A stretch of DNA of 16,200 nucleotides from Candidatus Kapaibacterium sp. (GCA_027858275.1 JAQIDA010000075.1:1-16200), one strand, 5' to 3'; shown: positions 1 through 7,097, counted from the stretch's first letter. Notes: generated by a model not told the origin, from the sequence alone. Translations and numbers: made by a program.

Positions 1-24
1 TAGTAACATAAATATAATAAATTC

Positions 25-52
25 ATACGGTTATCAAGCCGTATTTTTTTTA
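25..52 (+). terminator. Rho-independent terminator of a gene left of the window
   Basis: The arms ATACGG and CCGTAT (25-30 and 39-44) pair around an 8-base loop and are followed by a run of eight or more T (44-51). This fits an intrinsic terminator for a plus-strand gene that ends before the window. It also lies just past the 3' end of the minus-strand gene that stops at 78, but on that strand the T-run is missing, so it should serve mainly the plus-strand unit. Confidence 0.75.
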
Positions 53-77
53 TCCCGGACAGTAGTGAAACACTTTA

Positions 78-716
78 TTATTTGACTTTTTTATTTACTA
101 ATTCCTGCAATGATTCTAAATCTGAAAAAGAGACAGTTGATGATCCGTCTGTCATGTTTAAATCAACCTGTGCCATTCCTTTTTTGGGGTAGTGTTCAGT
201 TGCATGTATTACGACCGTATTTATATCTTGTTTTATGGAAGCAGCAGCAACCAAAATAACACTATCAAATGGGCACGAACTTTCTTTGATCTTTTCGCCC
301 AAATCAGAGATCCGTGCTTGACCCTTACTTGCTTTATTCGCATAAATTATTAATGTTCTATTATTTCCATATCCATCTCCTTTAGCTGCATATTTTTCAT
401 AAGTTGAAATAATTGCGCATAAAACATCTTGAGGAGTCATCTGTGGAACTAACTTATGTTCTATATCAATCCTATTCGTTGCATCAGAAATAAATCCATC
501 ATTAGGTTCAGATGCGGTTGGATCATATCCAACATACCAATCTTCAGATTTTGATAATTTATTTGCAATTCTTGCCAAAACAAGCAGCCCAAAAAGCTCT
601 CTTTTGCTAATTGGGAGTTCCTCAGAAATTTGTTTACTGTCTTCCATCCATTTCGGATTTTCGGAAGCCCCCTTTAGGTGTAGATCCCATGCTTCTTGGC
701 ACGTAAATATTATCAT
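78..716 (-). CDS. Protein of unknown function, possible PD-(D/E)xK-like fold
   Basis: This is a 212-residue protein that I do not recognise. It has no signal peptide or membrane segment, so it is probably cytoplasmic. The start is supported by a good ribosome site on the minus strand (AAGGAG, 721-726, 4 bases before the ATG). The N-terminal 55 residues look helical. From residue 60 on, the order of predicted elements (W-Y-V-G-Y, then E70-P-N-D73, then I-D-I-E86-H-K88, then the hydrophobic strand TLIIYAN at 121-127 and FDSVILVAA at 150-158) resembles a PD-(D/E)xK nuclease core, with D73 and E86-x-K88 as candidate catalytic residues. That reading is inference from the motif only; many unrelated proteins carry ExK. 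Its neighbour on the same strand is the ATPase at 856-2943, but an inverted repeat lies between them, so they may be separate units. Confidence 0.7.
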   Translation of the reverse strand: MIIFTCQEAWDLHLKGASENPKWMEDSKQISEELPISKRELFGLLVLARIANKLSKSEDWYVGYDPTASEPNDGFISDATNRIDIEHKLVPQMTPQDVLCAIISTYEKYAAKGDGYGNNRTLIIYANKASKGQARISDLGEKIKESSCPFDSVILVAAASIKQDINTVVIHATEHYPKKGMAQVDLNMTDGSSTVSFSDLESLQELVNKKVK

Positions 717-754
717 AAATCTCCTTGTTGCAAAATAATTTAATTAAAACAATT

Positions 755-782
755 AAAAAGATTCAATATATTGAATCTTTTT
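755..782. repeat. Perfect 28-bp palindrome, terminator or operator
   Basis: The 28 bases are a perfect inverted repeat centred between 768 and 769, with core AAGATTCAAT/ATTGAATCTT and A-runs and T-runs at the ends. On the plus strand it runs into six T; on the minus strand it also ends in five T. It lies 73 bp past the stop of the ATPase gene and 38 bp before the start of the 212-residue gene. It could therefore be a weak AT-rich terminator for the ATPase, or a dimeric operator controlling the gene at 78-716. Each arm contains only two G:C pairs, which is low for a terminator. Confidence 0.55.
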
Positions 783-855
783 TAGATTCCGAAAATTTCA
801 TCGACATCCTGCTATTTCGGAGTTAGTTCCCGGATTATACCATTTAACAAACTTC

Positions 856-2943
856 TTACCTCTGAAACACTTCGCGTTCCAAGTCTTTAAATTCATATTT
901 AGAACAAAGTTTTAATACTGCCAGATAGTAGGGCTTAGATGTTTCCGATTCCATGCCCCCGGTCATCAGAGCAATATTTGCCATGGTCAACAAGCGGATT
1001 TCTTCAGGAAGTTTTATTGCCTTTTCCGCTGCTTGTTGCAAGTACATAAGGGCATCACCTTTGTGGTTTTGGCTGTTGGAAAGCAGTGCGGCGGAATTCA
1101 GGACAAGACATTCCGAAACCGGTTCCTTGGCTATTTTGATCAATTTCAATGCAATATCACTATACTTATTAGCTTTAATATAATCACCGAGCTCAACATA
1201 GGCTTTTATAGCCAGAGCAAGCAGTTGGGCTTTTTCGTCGCTGCGGAAATCCATGTCTTCAGATTCAAAGAATGAAACAGCTCGCAAAGCGGAAGCAGAA
1301 AAATTCTTCTTGTGATAATCCTCGACAATTGCGCGGCGAATGTTTTTAAAATCAATATATGTGTTACCGTAAGCTTCTTTGAATGATTTTGAATCTTCGT
1401 CATCGTCACCTGACGGATCGCCGTCTGCTGATCCTTTGCCGCCGCTAAGAATGTTTTGGAAAGCAATCTCTTCGGGGTCAAGCTGTCTGTCTTCATCGTC
1501 ATCGTCATCGTCACTAAGCATGCGGAAACGCTCGTAGGCACTTTCAGCTATTTCTGTGCTGCCGTATTCTTTGGCGTTTTTGGCAGCCATCAGCAACATT
1601 GATTTTGCCGTTTCCTTATCTCCGGATTCCACACTGTGCGCGGCAAGATAAGGCGCTATTTCTTTGCGAACCGCCTCGGATTCGGCATCATTATATCGTT
1701 GTTTGAGCAAAGCCGCGATTTCGCCGTGGAGAGCTTGGTTCTCTTCGTATTCTAATGAATTCTCAAAATAGTTGTAATAAAAAGCTTGCGTGAATTGATA
1801 GACAGTTGTTTTGACTCCGTAGCGCATTGAAGCTCCGACGCTTCTGATTATTTGCGTTGTTTGCTGTAAGTGGCGAAGTTTGCGTATAGTTTGAAGAATG
1901 TCCGTGTTGAGCAGACTGCTGACTATCGTAGCCGTAAATTCACGTCCTTCGGCGCTGCATATCGAGAGTGTGTTGCGATCCTCTTCGCTGAGCTTGTCAA
2001 GCACTTGCGAGAAGGCCGTATGCACAGAGGCAGGCAAGAACTCACTTGTCGAAATATCTTCTTTGAAATTTCCTTCTGAGTCGAATGGTGAGTATTCCAG
2101 AAAATACTTCATATATTCTGCAACAACTCCGGGCGTACCTATTGTATGACGCTGCATCCAATTAAGAAAGATGTCGCTGTGATGATAGTTTTCAAGATTT
2201 TGTTTTGCGCAAATATCTATTTGCTCTTGGCTAAATGGTTTTAGCTCAATTTCTGAAACATGGTCGAATTTTTTAGTTTTTTCGTCGATAAAAGAAATCA
2301 TCGGTGATCCGATACTTTCTAAGAGACTTTTTCGATAAGCAACGCATATAATCAACGGCAAATCTTCAATTTGATCGGCGAAATAACTTAAAAGCTCCAC
2401 CGATTGATGGTCTGTCCATTGCATATCATCCAAGAAAAGCACAAGCGGCATTTTTTCTATAAACGTACTGATAGTATCGAAGTAATCTTGAACTGCCTCA
2501 TTCTGTGCTTTGGACCTGCGCGAAGATTTATCTTTTTTATAATTTCGCCAATCTCGGCCGAGTTCTTTTACGGCGTAGAATATATCGCCGGTTATAGGAA
2601 TCGAAGCCAGCATGGTTATACCGGCATTTTTGTAAAATTTCTTTTTCGCAGACAGATAGTCCCTGCTCAACAACTTTTCGACTGTTCTGGAGAAAGGAAG
2701 CAGCGGTTGGATATTTCCGATATTGAAATTCCCTATAGGGGACTGAGAATTCACATAGACTGTCGCAACGGATTCCTCATGTAATTTCTCTGTTAGCCTG
2801 TGCATCAGAAAAGATTTGCCCATACCGGTTTCTCCGGAAAGACAGATGATTGAACCCTTTTGATCATGTTTCAATCTGTCGAAAGCGTCTTGGAATTTCT
2901 CTAAGGTTTCCTCTTGTCCGATGATCACGTTTGAATCTGTCAT
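856..2943 (-). CDS. AAA/STAND-like ATPase with helical-repeat C-terminus
   Basis: The 695-residue protein opens with an AAA_16-type (ORC/STAND-like) NTPase domain. The Walker A motif GETGMGKS is at 37-44, Walker B VLFLDD with the family's M-Q-W-T-D continuation at 168-177, and a sensor-like I-C-V-A-Y-R at 199-204. This layout is known from MalT/LuxR-family regulators and from the ATPase module of class III adenylate cyclases, where the ATPase is fused to an output domain. Here neither a cyclase domain (the protein starts directly at the ATPase) nor a C-terminal LuxR helix-turn-helix is present. Residues about 300-475 are helical, 478-520 form an acidic linker with a run of six Asp, and 525-690 look like TPR-type repeats. 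It may be a signalling scaffold whose partner is unknown, or it may have lost its output domain. No clear Shine-Dalgarno is seen; a TAnnTTTG box lies 36 bp upstream. Confidence 0.85.
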   Translation of the reverse strand: MTDSNVIIGQEETLEKFQDAFDRLKHDQKGSIICLSGETGMGKSFLMHRLTEKLHEESVATVYVNSQSPIGNFNIGNIQPLLPFSRTVEKLLSRDYLSAKKKFYKNAGITMLASIPITGDIFYAVKELGRDWRNYKKDKSSRRSKAQNEAVQDYFDTISTFIEKMPLVLFLDDMQWTDHQSVELLSYFADQIEDLPLIICVAYRKSLLESIGSPMISFIDEKTKKFDHVSEIELKPFSQEQIDICAKQNLENYHHSDIFLNWMQRHTIGTPGVVAEYMKYFLEYSPFDSEGNFKEDISTSEFLPASVHTAFSQVLDKLSEEDRNTLSICSAEGREFTATIVSSLLNTDILQTIRKLRHLQQTTQIIRSVGASMRYGVKTTVYQFTQAFYYNYFENSLEYEENQALHGEIAALLKQRYNDAESEAVRKEIAPYLAAHSVESGDKETAKSMLLMAAKNAKEYGSTEIAESAYERFRMLSDDDDDDEDRQLDPEEIAFQNILSGGKGSADGDPSGDDDEDSKSFKEAYGNTYIDFKNIRRAIVEDYHKKNFSASALRAVSFFESEDMDFRSDEKAQLLALAIKAYVELGDYIKANKYSDIALKLIKIAKEPVSECLVLNSAALLSNSQNHKGDALMYLQQAAEKAIKLPEEIRLLTMANIALMTGGMESETSKPYYLAVLKLCSKYEFKDLEREVFQR
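1493..1513 (-). repeat. Hexanucleotide repeat coding an Asp run
   Basis: The plus strand carries TCATCG repeated about 3.5 times, which on the coding strand reads GATGAC units and encodes the Asp run at residues about 478-483 of the ATPase. Gain or loss of one unit would stay in frame and change the linker by two Asp. A shorter similar tract lies at about 1396-1409 and encodes the second acidic patch. Confidence 0.6.
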
Positions 2944-2978
2944 AACACTTACCGCATTGATATATATTACTGTCTGAA

Positions 2979-2986
2979 CAAAGTTA
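2979..2986 (-). promoter_or_regulatory. Candidate Bacteroidota-type -7 box (TAACTTTG) of the ATPase gene
   Basis: On the minus strand the octamer TAACTTTG fits the TAnnTTTG consensus known for the Bacteroidota primary sigma factor. It lies 36 bp before the ATG of the ATPase gene, leaving a leader of about 30 nt. No good -33 element is evident, so the call rests on one box and its position. Confidence 0.4.
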
Positions 2987-3090
2987 GTAAAAACGACATA
3001 ATAATTTAGAATTATTTTTCGGGAATTTTCTTTTTAAGCGACGTTTTTGTATCTTAAGCTAAAGACGAATCTAATTTAACCGGGAATAAT

Positions 3091-4260
3091 ATGATAAGAA
3101 GAGATTTTTTAAAACTGTCGATACTCACACCGGCATTTATTCAGACAGCTTGCAAACAGGCCAACAATGTTAATTTTGTCGCCGGCAATGAGAAAAGTTT
3201 TGACTTCTTGGAAGTCCGAGGTTCATATTATGATATAGGTTTTCAGATCGGATCGTTCTTCGTTAAGAACATCAAAGCTGTTATACAAGACCGTCCCGGC
3301 TGGATTGAGAATCTCTTGGAAATTGTCGCAAAACCTGCAGGCAGAGCGTTTGCTGACGAATTATATAACAATGTGAAAAAATTCTTCCCACATATGTACG
3401 AAGAACTCGAAGGTATGGCGGCCGGCGCGAAAATGGATTTCGAGATTATTAAATTGATGAGCATCAACTCTGAACTCAATGTTTTTGAGAAAGAAAATCC
3501 GGGCTGCTCGACTATTTTCTACAAGGATGATAAGCGTATTTGGCATTTTCATAATGAAGACGGACACATGGCATATACTGACCGGATGTTTGTGCTGAAG
3601 GCGCATCCTCCTTCCGGAGTCAGTTACGTTTCATTCGTCTATCCGGGGATGATAACAGGTGTAGGTCCGTCTATAAACAGCCGGGGTATTATCCTGACCA
3701 CAAATTATATCGCGAGTCTGAATCCACTTCCGGGTATCCCGAGATATTTCCTCGGTCGCGCAATTCTTGAAGCAAAATCCTTGGATGAAGCTTTTAAATT
3801 CGCTTCAAAAACTCCTCGGGCTTTCCCTTGGCATCATAATATTATGTCGGTGAAAGATCAAAAATATATCTCTGTCGAAACTCTGCCCGAAGGCACTGTG
3901 AACAAATATGAGCCAAACGGTTTTTATCTGCATACTAATCACACGATCGGCGATTTGACCAAAGACTATGCACATCAGAATCTTGAGTACAAAAACTCAT
4001 CTTCTGTTTCAAGATATGAAGTTCTCGAAAGAAAAATTGAGGCTTCCGGCGGAAAAATTGACAAACCTGAAACCGTGCTCGGATGGCTCTCTTCGCACGA
4101 GAACAAGCCCTACTCGCCATGTCGCCATCCGGCAGGAGATGTAACAGGCGCAACTCTCGGCACTGCTTTTTTCGATGTAAAAAAAGGAGTTCTCAGATTG
4201 TACAAAGGCAATCCCTGTAAGGCTGTTCCGAACAGATTGTTTACGGAGTATAGAGTGTAA
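3091..4260 (+). CDS. Tat-exported C45-family (acyl-CoA:6-APA acyltransferase-like) amidohydrolase
   Basis: The 389-residue protein belongs by its motifs to the peptidase C45/AAT family of Ntn-hydrolases, which self-cleave before a Cys that then becomes the nucleophile and acts on linear amide (acyl) bonds. The candidate nucleophile is Cys139 in N-P-G-C-S-T-I, followed by the family's conserved Asn-Glu-Asp at 155-157 (H-F-H-N-E-D-G) in the next strand. The family's N-terminal part is also visible (E-V-R-G-S-Y-Y-D-I-G-F-Q-I-G, 41-54). The N-terminus M-I-R-R-D-F-L-K fits a Tat signal, and the hydrophobic stretch ends at T-A-C21, so it may be a lipoprotein, although the residue at -3 (Gln) is poor for a lipobox. 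It probably works in the periplasm or at the outer membrane. The substrate cannot be told. The gene stands alone, divergent from the ATPase gene, and its stop codon touches the first copy of the flanking repeat. Confidence 0.85.
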   Translation: MIRRDFLKLSILTPAFIQTACKQANNVNFVAGNEKSFDFLEVRGSYYDIGFQIGSFFVKNIKAVIQDRPGWIENLLEIVAKPAGRAFADELYNNVKKFFPHMYEELEGMAAGAKMDFEIIKLMSINSELNVFEKENPGCSTIFYKDDKRIWHFHNEDGHMAYTDRMFVLKAHPPSGVSYVSFVYPGMITGVGPSINSRGIILTTNYIASLNPLPGIPRYFLGRAILEAKSLDEAFKFASKTPRAFPWHHNIMSVKDQKYISVETLPEGTVNKYEPNGFYLHTNHTIGDLTKDYAHQNLEYKNSSSVSRYEVLERKIEASGGKIDKPETVLGWLSSHENKPYSPCRHPAGDVTGATLGTAFFDVKKGVLRLYKGNPCKAVPNRLFTEYRV

Positions 4261-4310
4261 ATATCAGTTTGTAGCAAACTGATGAATTGGTTGAAGCAAT
4301 CTATGAAATT
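4258..4310 (+). repeat. Flanking repeat copy A (hairpin element)
   Basis: This 53-bp element begins at the stop codon of the C45 gene. It matches copy B (5121-5173) at 46 of 53 positions by my alignment, with the best block at 4263-4306 (40 of 44). It carries a 9-bp hairpin, ATCAGTTTG/CAAACTGAT, with a TAG loop, followed by a weaker stem GGTTG/CAATC. There is no T-run after the hairpin, so it is not a classical intrinsic terminator. The reading frame of the next ORF is open through this copy, but the real start of that gene is probably 4324, after the repeat. Confidence 0.85.
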
Positions 4311-4323
4311 CAGAAAACAAAAG

Positions 4324-4635
4324 ATGAAAAGAATAATTATCGGAATATTTACCACAGTAGTGATAATTGGCGCTGTTATAAGTTATTTGACAATGTCGGA
4401 ATATAATGAATATGAAGAAAAGGGGGCTGTGCTGATTGACAAAGTGGAAAAATATAGAGCTCGATATGGTATGCTGCCAAATTCAGTAGAAGATTTACAT
4501 ATTGAACTCGTAATGAACGAGGGTCCTTATTATGAAAGAGTGGATAGTGTGAAATATAAGGTCTATTTTAATATCGGCTTTGACAACACATATATGTATT
4601 ACTCAAACATAAAAACTTGGAAATATTCTCCATAA
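4324..4635 (+). CDS. Small membrane-anchored protein of unknown function
   Basis: From the ATG at 4324 the product is 103 residues: a short basic start (M-K-R), one membrane helix at about 4-23 and an exported soluble part of about 80 residues. In-frame ATGs at 4282 and 4303 would add up to 14 residues, but they fall inside the flanking repeat and would place charged residues before the helix, so I prefer 4324. No Shine-Dalgarno is visible. The soluble part, with G-A-V-L-I-D-K-V-E-K-Y-R-A-R-Y-G-M-L-P-N-S-V-E-D-L, recalls the region after the N-terminal helix of pilin-like and pseudopilin-like proteins (helix, then L-P-x-S-x-x-D-L), but there is no prepilin cleavage motif, so this is only a resemblance. 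It ends with an aromatic-rich strand region. I cannot name the family. It is followed 17 bp later by another small anchored protein. Confidence 0.7.
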   Translation: MKRIIIGIFTTVVIIGAVISYLTMSEYNEYEEKGAVLIDKVEKYRARYGMLPNSVEDLHIELVMNEGPYYERVDSVKYKVYFNIGFDNTYMYYSNIKTWKYSP

Positions 4636-4652
4636 AAAAGCAAATTATTCTT

Positions 4653-5123
4653 ATGAAAAACAAACTGATCGGGCTCATAACAGTTGCTGTGATAATAATG
4701 AGTGTATCAACATTTATGTTTCTCAATAAAACATATTTGGATTTTGAATTAATATGTTCTTTAAATGAAAAGAGAACAGAATTCAACCCTAACGCTTACG
4801 TTGTTTTTCATACTCAGAAACAGTTAGATAGTTTCTTTGAAATGAATTCAAATACAACTTATCTCAAAACGCAATTACCTTCAGAGTTAATATTTGATTT
4901 CAAAAATTACAGTTATTGTATTGTTTACGGGAAACAAGTAAAAAATATGTGTTATAGTTACAAAACGACCCTGTTTGATGATATATCACCAAGTTATGCA
5001 AGTTGTTGGAAGTATAGAAAAAAGTGTGTTTTTATCGAATATGATACTAACAAAACCGGTAAAGGAACATATTTATATAAATTGAAACATGACTCGAAAT
5101 TAAGAGGTTTTGACGGATTGTAA
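4653..5123 (+). CDS. Small membrane-anchored, Cys-containing protein of unknown function
   Basis: From the ATG at 4653 the product is 156 residues. An upstream ATG at 4617 would overlap the previous gene and put 12 polar and hydrophobic residues before the M-K-N-K start, so I chose 4653. One membrane helix or uncleaved signal lies at about 4-24; the rest would face the periplasm. Five cysteines follow (35, 89, 100, 118, 125), enough for two disulfides. I do not recognise the family. Codon use is visibly AT-richer than in the sigma and permease genes nearby, as it is for the preceding gene. The two genes together make up the block between the two repeat copies, and the stop codon of this gene starts copy B. 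Confidence 0.7.
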   Translation: MKNKLIGLITVAVIIMSVSTFMFLNKTYLDFELICSLNEKRTEFNPNAYVVFHTQKQLDSFFEMNSNTTYLKTQLPSELIFDFKNYSYCIVYGKQVKNMCYSYKTTLFDDISPSYASCWKYRKKCVFIEYDTNKTGKGTYLYKLKHDSKLRGFDGL

Positions 5124-5173
5124 AAATCAGTTTGTTCCAAACTGATGAATTAGTTGATGCAATCTATGATTTT
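5121..5173 (+). repeat. Flanking repeat copy B (hairpin element)
   Basis: The second copy of the element at 4258-4310 again begins exactly at a stop codon. The hairpin ATCAGTTTG/CAAACTGAT is conserved, with the loop changed from TAG to TTC, so the stem is kept while the loop varies. The frame that is open through copy A is interrupted here by a TAG. No T-run follows. The sequences before the two stop codons are not similar, so the repeat is not just the end of a duplicated gene tail. Confidence 0.85.
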
Positions 5174-5262
5174 AATGCTGTTTCTACACTCGCAAACCTG
5201 TCTCAACAAAATTAATTACTCTCAGATGTAACGTTCCTCATAAATTCACGTCTACTACTTAA

Positions 5263-5784
5263 ATGAACAGAGATGAATTCAAAATATTGACCATGGCGGC
5301 GAAGAACAAAATGTTCAGATTCGCCAAGAGTATACTCACAAGAACAGAAGAGGCGGAAGATGCCGTGCAGGAAGTTTTTGTGAAATTGTGGATCAAAAGG
5401 GATTCTCTCGACGGATGCAAAAATCCGGAGGCGTTCGCTATGGCTGCAACTCGCAATCATTGTATCGACAGAATCAGAGCAAATAAAGAACGCTTTTTCG
5501 AGTCCGTCGATGATGAGAATAAATATGCAAGCAACATTGACAAGGATGATCCGCACAGGAGTCTTGAACTAAAAGACACTCGGCAACGAGTTATGAAAAT
5601 GATTGATGCTTTTCCCGAAATCCGACGCACTGTCATGCACTTGCGCGAAACAGAAGGCTTATCTGTCTCGGAAATATCTGAAATAACGGGCTTGACGACA
5701 GGGGCTGTGAGAACCAATTTATCTCGCGCGAGAACGAAGTTGAGGGATATGTTGACTAAGGAGGATAATTATGAACATAGATGA
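5263..5784 (+). CDS. ECF (extracytoplasmic function) RNA polymerase sigma factor
   Basis: The 173-residue protein has the two-domain ECF layout. Region 2 spans about 10-75, with E-E-A-E-D-A-V-Q-E-V-F-V-K-L-W at 29-43 and the -10-contacting N-H-C-I-D-R-I-R at 65-72. Region 4 spans about 108-162, with a helix-turn-helix at L-S-V-S-E-I-S-E-I-T-G-L-T-T-G-A-V-R (133-150) for -35 recognition. The sequence style (V-F-V-K-L-W-I-K-R-D-S-L) is typical of Bacteroidota ECF factors. No Shine-Dalgarno is evident before this ATG. The 3' end overlaps the next gene by 14 bp, which suggests coupled translation with its likely membrane partner. The activating signal and the target promoters cannot be read from the sequence. 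Confidence 0.95.
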   Translation: MNRDEFKILTMAAKNKMFRFAKSILTRTEEAEDAVQEVFVKLWIKRDSLDGCKNPEAFAMAATRNHCIDRIRANKERFFESVDDENKYASNIDKDDPHRSLELKDTRQRVMKMIDAFPEIRRTVMHLRETEGLSVSEISEITGLTTGAVRTNLSRARTKLRDMLTKEDNYEHR

Positions 5785-6427
5785 AATCAGACAGCTTATT
5801 GACAAATATCTCGCAGGAGATACAAGCCTGTCCGAAGAACAGACTTTGCGCAATTACTTTGCTGAAAAGTCAGTGCCGAAGGATCTGCAATTGTACGCCG
5901 AAATTTTTGACGCGTCGCAATCCCTTGCTGAGGAGACTTCCGCTGACAAGCTTTCGGAGCCGGCAATTGACAAAGCGATAGATCAATACGAACACTATGC
6001 GGCACTAAGCAAAAAAATAAAGGAAGAAGTAGGGCCGCGATCAGAACGTACAGCCGGGCCGTATTGGCTGATAACCGCTGCCGCCGGAATAGCCGCGATC
6101 ATTATAGTATTTGTTGCTGTTCAAACCGGTTACATACGAATCGGCGAGCAGGAGATGCCAAACGATTTCATGTTTGCTGACACTTTCAATGATCCGCAAG
6201 CAGCCAAAGACGCAACAGAAAAAGCTTTGACACAAATTTCAGAGACATTTAGAGAAAGCTTGGAAGATTTGGACAATCTGTCCGTAATTGAAGAAAGCAC
6301 AAACAAACTCAACAATCTTTCAATATTAGACGAAGTAATAAACAACAATCTAAATATTGAAGCCATAAATAATGCCGACAAGAATGATAATAATATAAAA
6401 ACTATAAATACTAACAAGGAAAATTAA
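5771..6427 (+). CDS. Probable anti-sigma factor or sigma regulator, one TM segment
   Basis: The 218-residue protein has a cytoplasmic N-terminal part opening with I-D-K-Y-L-A-G-D-T-S-L-S-E-E-Q-T-L-R-N-Y-F, a form common at the start of proteins encoded right after Bacteroidota ECF sigma genes. One membrane helix lies at about 98-119, and a periplasmic tail of about 95 residues ends in an Asn-rich low-complexity stretch (about 178-218). No zinc-binding HxxxCxxC anti-sigma motif is present, so the assignment rests on position, topology and the N-terminal pattern. A strong ribosome site (AAGGAGG) sits inside the end of the sigma gene, and the 14-bp overlap supports coupling. The next gene starts 2 bp after the stop. 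Confidence 0.75.
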   Translation: MNIDEIRQLIDKYLAGDTSLSEEQTLRNYFAEKSVPKDLQLYAEIFDASQSLAEETSADKLSEPAIDKAIDQYEHYAALSKKIKEEVGPRSERTAGPYWLITAAAGIAAIIIVFVAVQTGYIRIGEQEMPNDFMFADTFNDPQAAKDATEKALTQISETFRESLEDLDNLSVIEESTNKLNNLSILDEVINNNLNIEAINNADKNDNNIKTINTNKEN

Positions 6428-6429
6428 TT

Positions 6430-7008
6430 ATGAAACAATTCTTAACCATCGCATTGCTGTTCTCAGTGATTTTTACATCTGCGTCGTTTGCCGGAGAGAG
6501 CAAATTAAACAAGCTGATAGCAGAATACAAGGGACAAACCGGTTTTACTTCTGTCGTGATAAATGAAACAATGTTTAAGCTGTTTGCCGATATCGGCGAA
6601 GATTCAGACGATGTTAAAGTCAAAGGAAAAATGAATGATGTTGACATTTCATCAGCACTGGAAGGTATTGAGTCCGTCATCATATTCTCAGCGGAAGAAG
6701 GGGCAAATGCCAAGCTCAGAAAAGAATTCCGCGATAAATTATTCAAAATTGTTGAAAGTGACAAACAATACACAGATTTGATTAATGTGGATGAGGGTGA
6801 CGGCTCTAAAGTATGGATCCAAATAAAAAAGAAGGGCAAAATAGTTCATGAGTTTGTTCTGATAAGAACAGAAGAGACAGAAACTTCGCTTATACTGCTG
6901 ACAGGCAATATTAATTTAAGTGAAATTAAAAATATATCTAAAATTGTTGCCCCTAAGTCTAAAAAAGTTAAGAACAGTATTGAAACTATTCCCATAAAAG
7001 GACAGTGA
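6430..7008 (+). CDS. DUF4252 secreted protein
   Basis: The 192-residue protein starts with a Sec signal peptide, likely cut after A21 (S-A-S-F-A/G-E-S). The mature part has the features I associate with DUF4252: an N-terminal amphipathic helix with L-N-K-L-I-A-E-Y, then G-F-T-S-V-V-I-N-E-T-M-F-K-L-F at 38-52, a middle helix rich in Lys and Glu, and a late strand L-L-T-G-N-I-N-L-S-E-I at about 156-166. DUF4252 proteins are found in Bacteroidota, often in the same operon as an ECF sigma factor and a small TM protein, as here; their function is not known. It starts 2 bp after the preceding gene with AAGGA just upstream. It is probably periplasmic and may take part in sensing. Confidence 0.85.
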   Translation: MKQFLTIALLFSVIFTSASFAGESKLNKLIAEYKGQTGFTSVVINETMFKLFADIGEDSDDVKVKGKMNDVDISSALEGIESVIIFSAEEGANAKLRKEFRDKLFKIVESDKQYTDLINVDEGDGSKVWIQIKKKGKIVHEFVLIRTEETETSLILLTGNINLSEIKNISKIVAPKSKKVKNSIETIPIKGQ

Positions 7009-7028
7009 TAAAAACTGCGTGTGTTGTC

Positions 7029-7036
7029 TAATTTTG
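7029..7036 (+). promoter_or_regulatory. Candidate -7 box (TAATTTTG) of the permease gene
   Basis: TAATTTTG fits the TAnnTTTG consensus and lies 61 bp before the permease start. The spacing is plausible, but no -33 element stands out and the region is AT-rich, so chance matches are likely. Confidence 0.25.
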
Positions 7037-7097
7037 ATCTATAGAATATTTCGGATTTAATCCTTGAATTATTCGTCGAAATTTAATATATTTTTAG

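Noticed and set aside
731..738. Promoter box of the 212-residue gene (TTATTTTG on the minus strand)
   Set aside because: It has one mismatch to TAnnTTTG and lies so near the start that the transcript would begin at the ribosome site.
2404..2784. Open frame of 126 codons on the plus strand
   Set aside because: It lies opposite the Walker-motif region of the ATPase and has no recognisable content.
4258..5173. Integron attC sites
   Set aside because: The repeats lack paired RYYYAAC and GTTRRRY core sites, and no integrase gene is present.
6411..6839. Open frame of 142 codons on the minus strand
   Set aside because: It lies opposite the DUF4252 gene, which has a clear signal peptide, family match and operon position.
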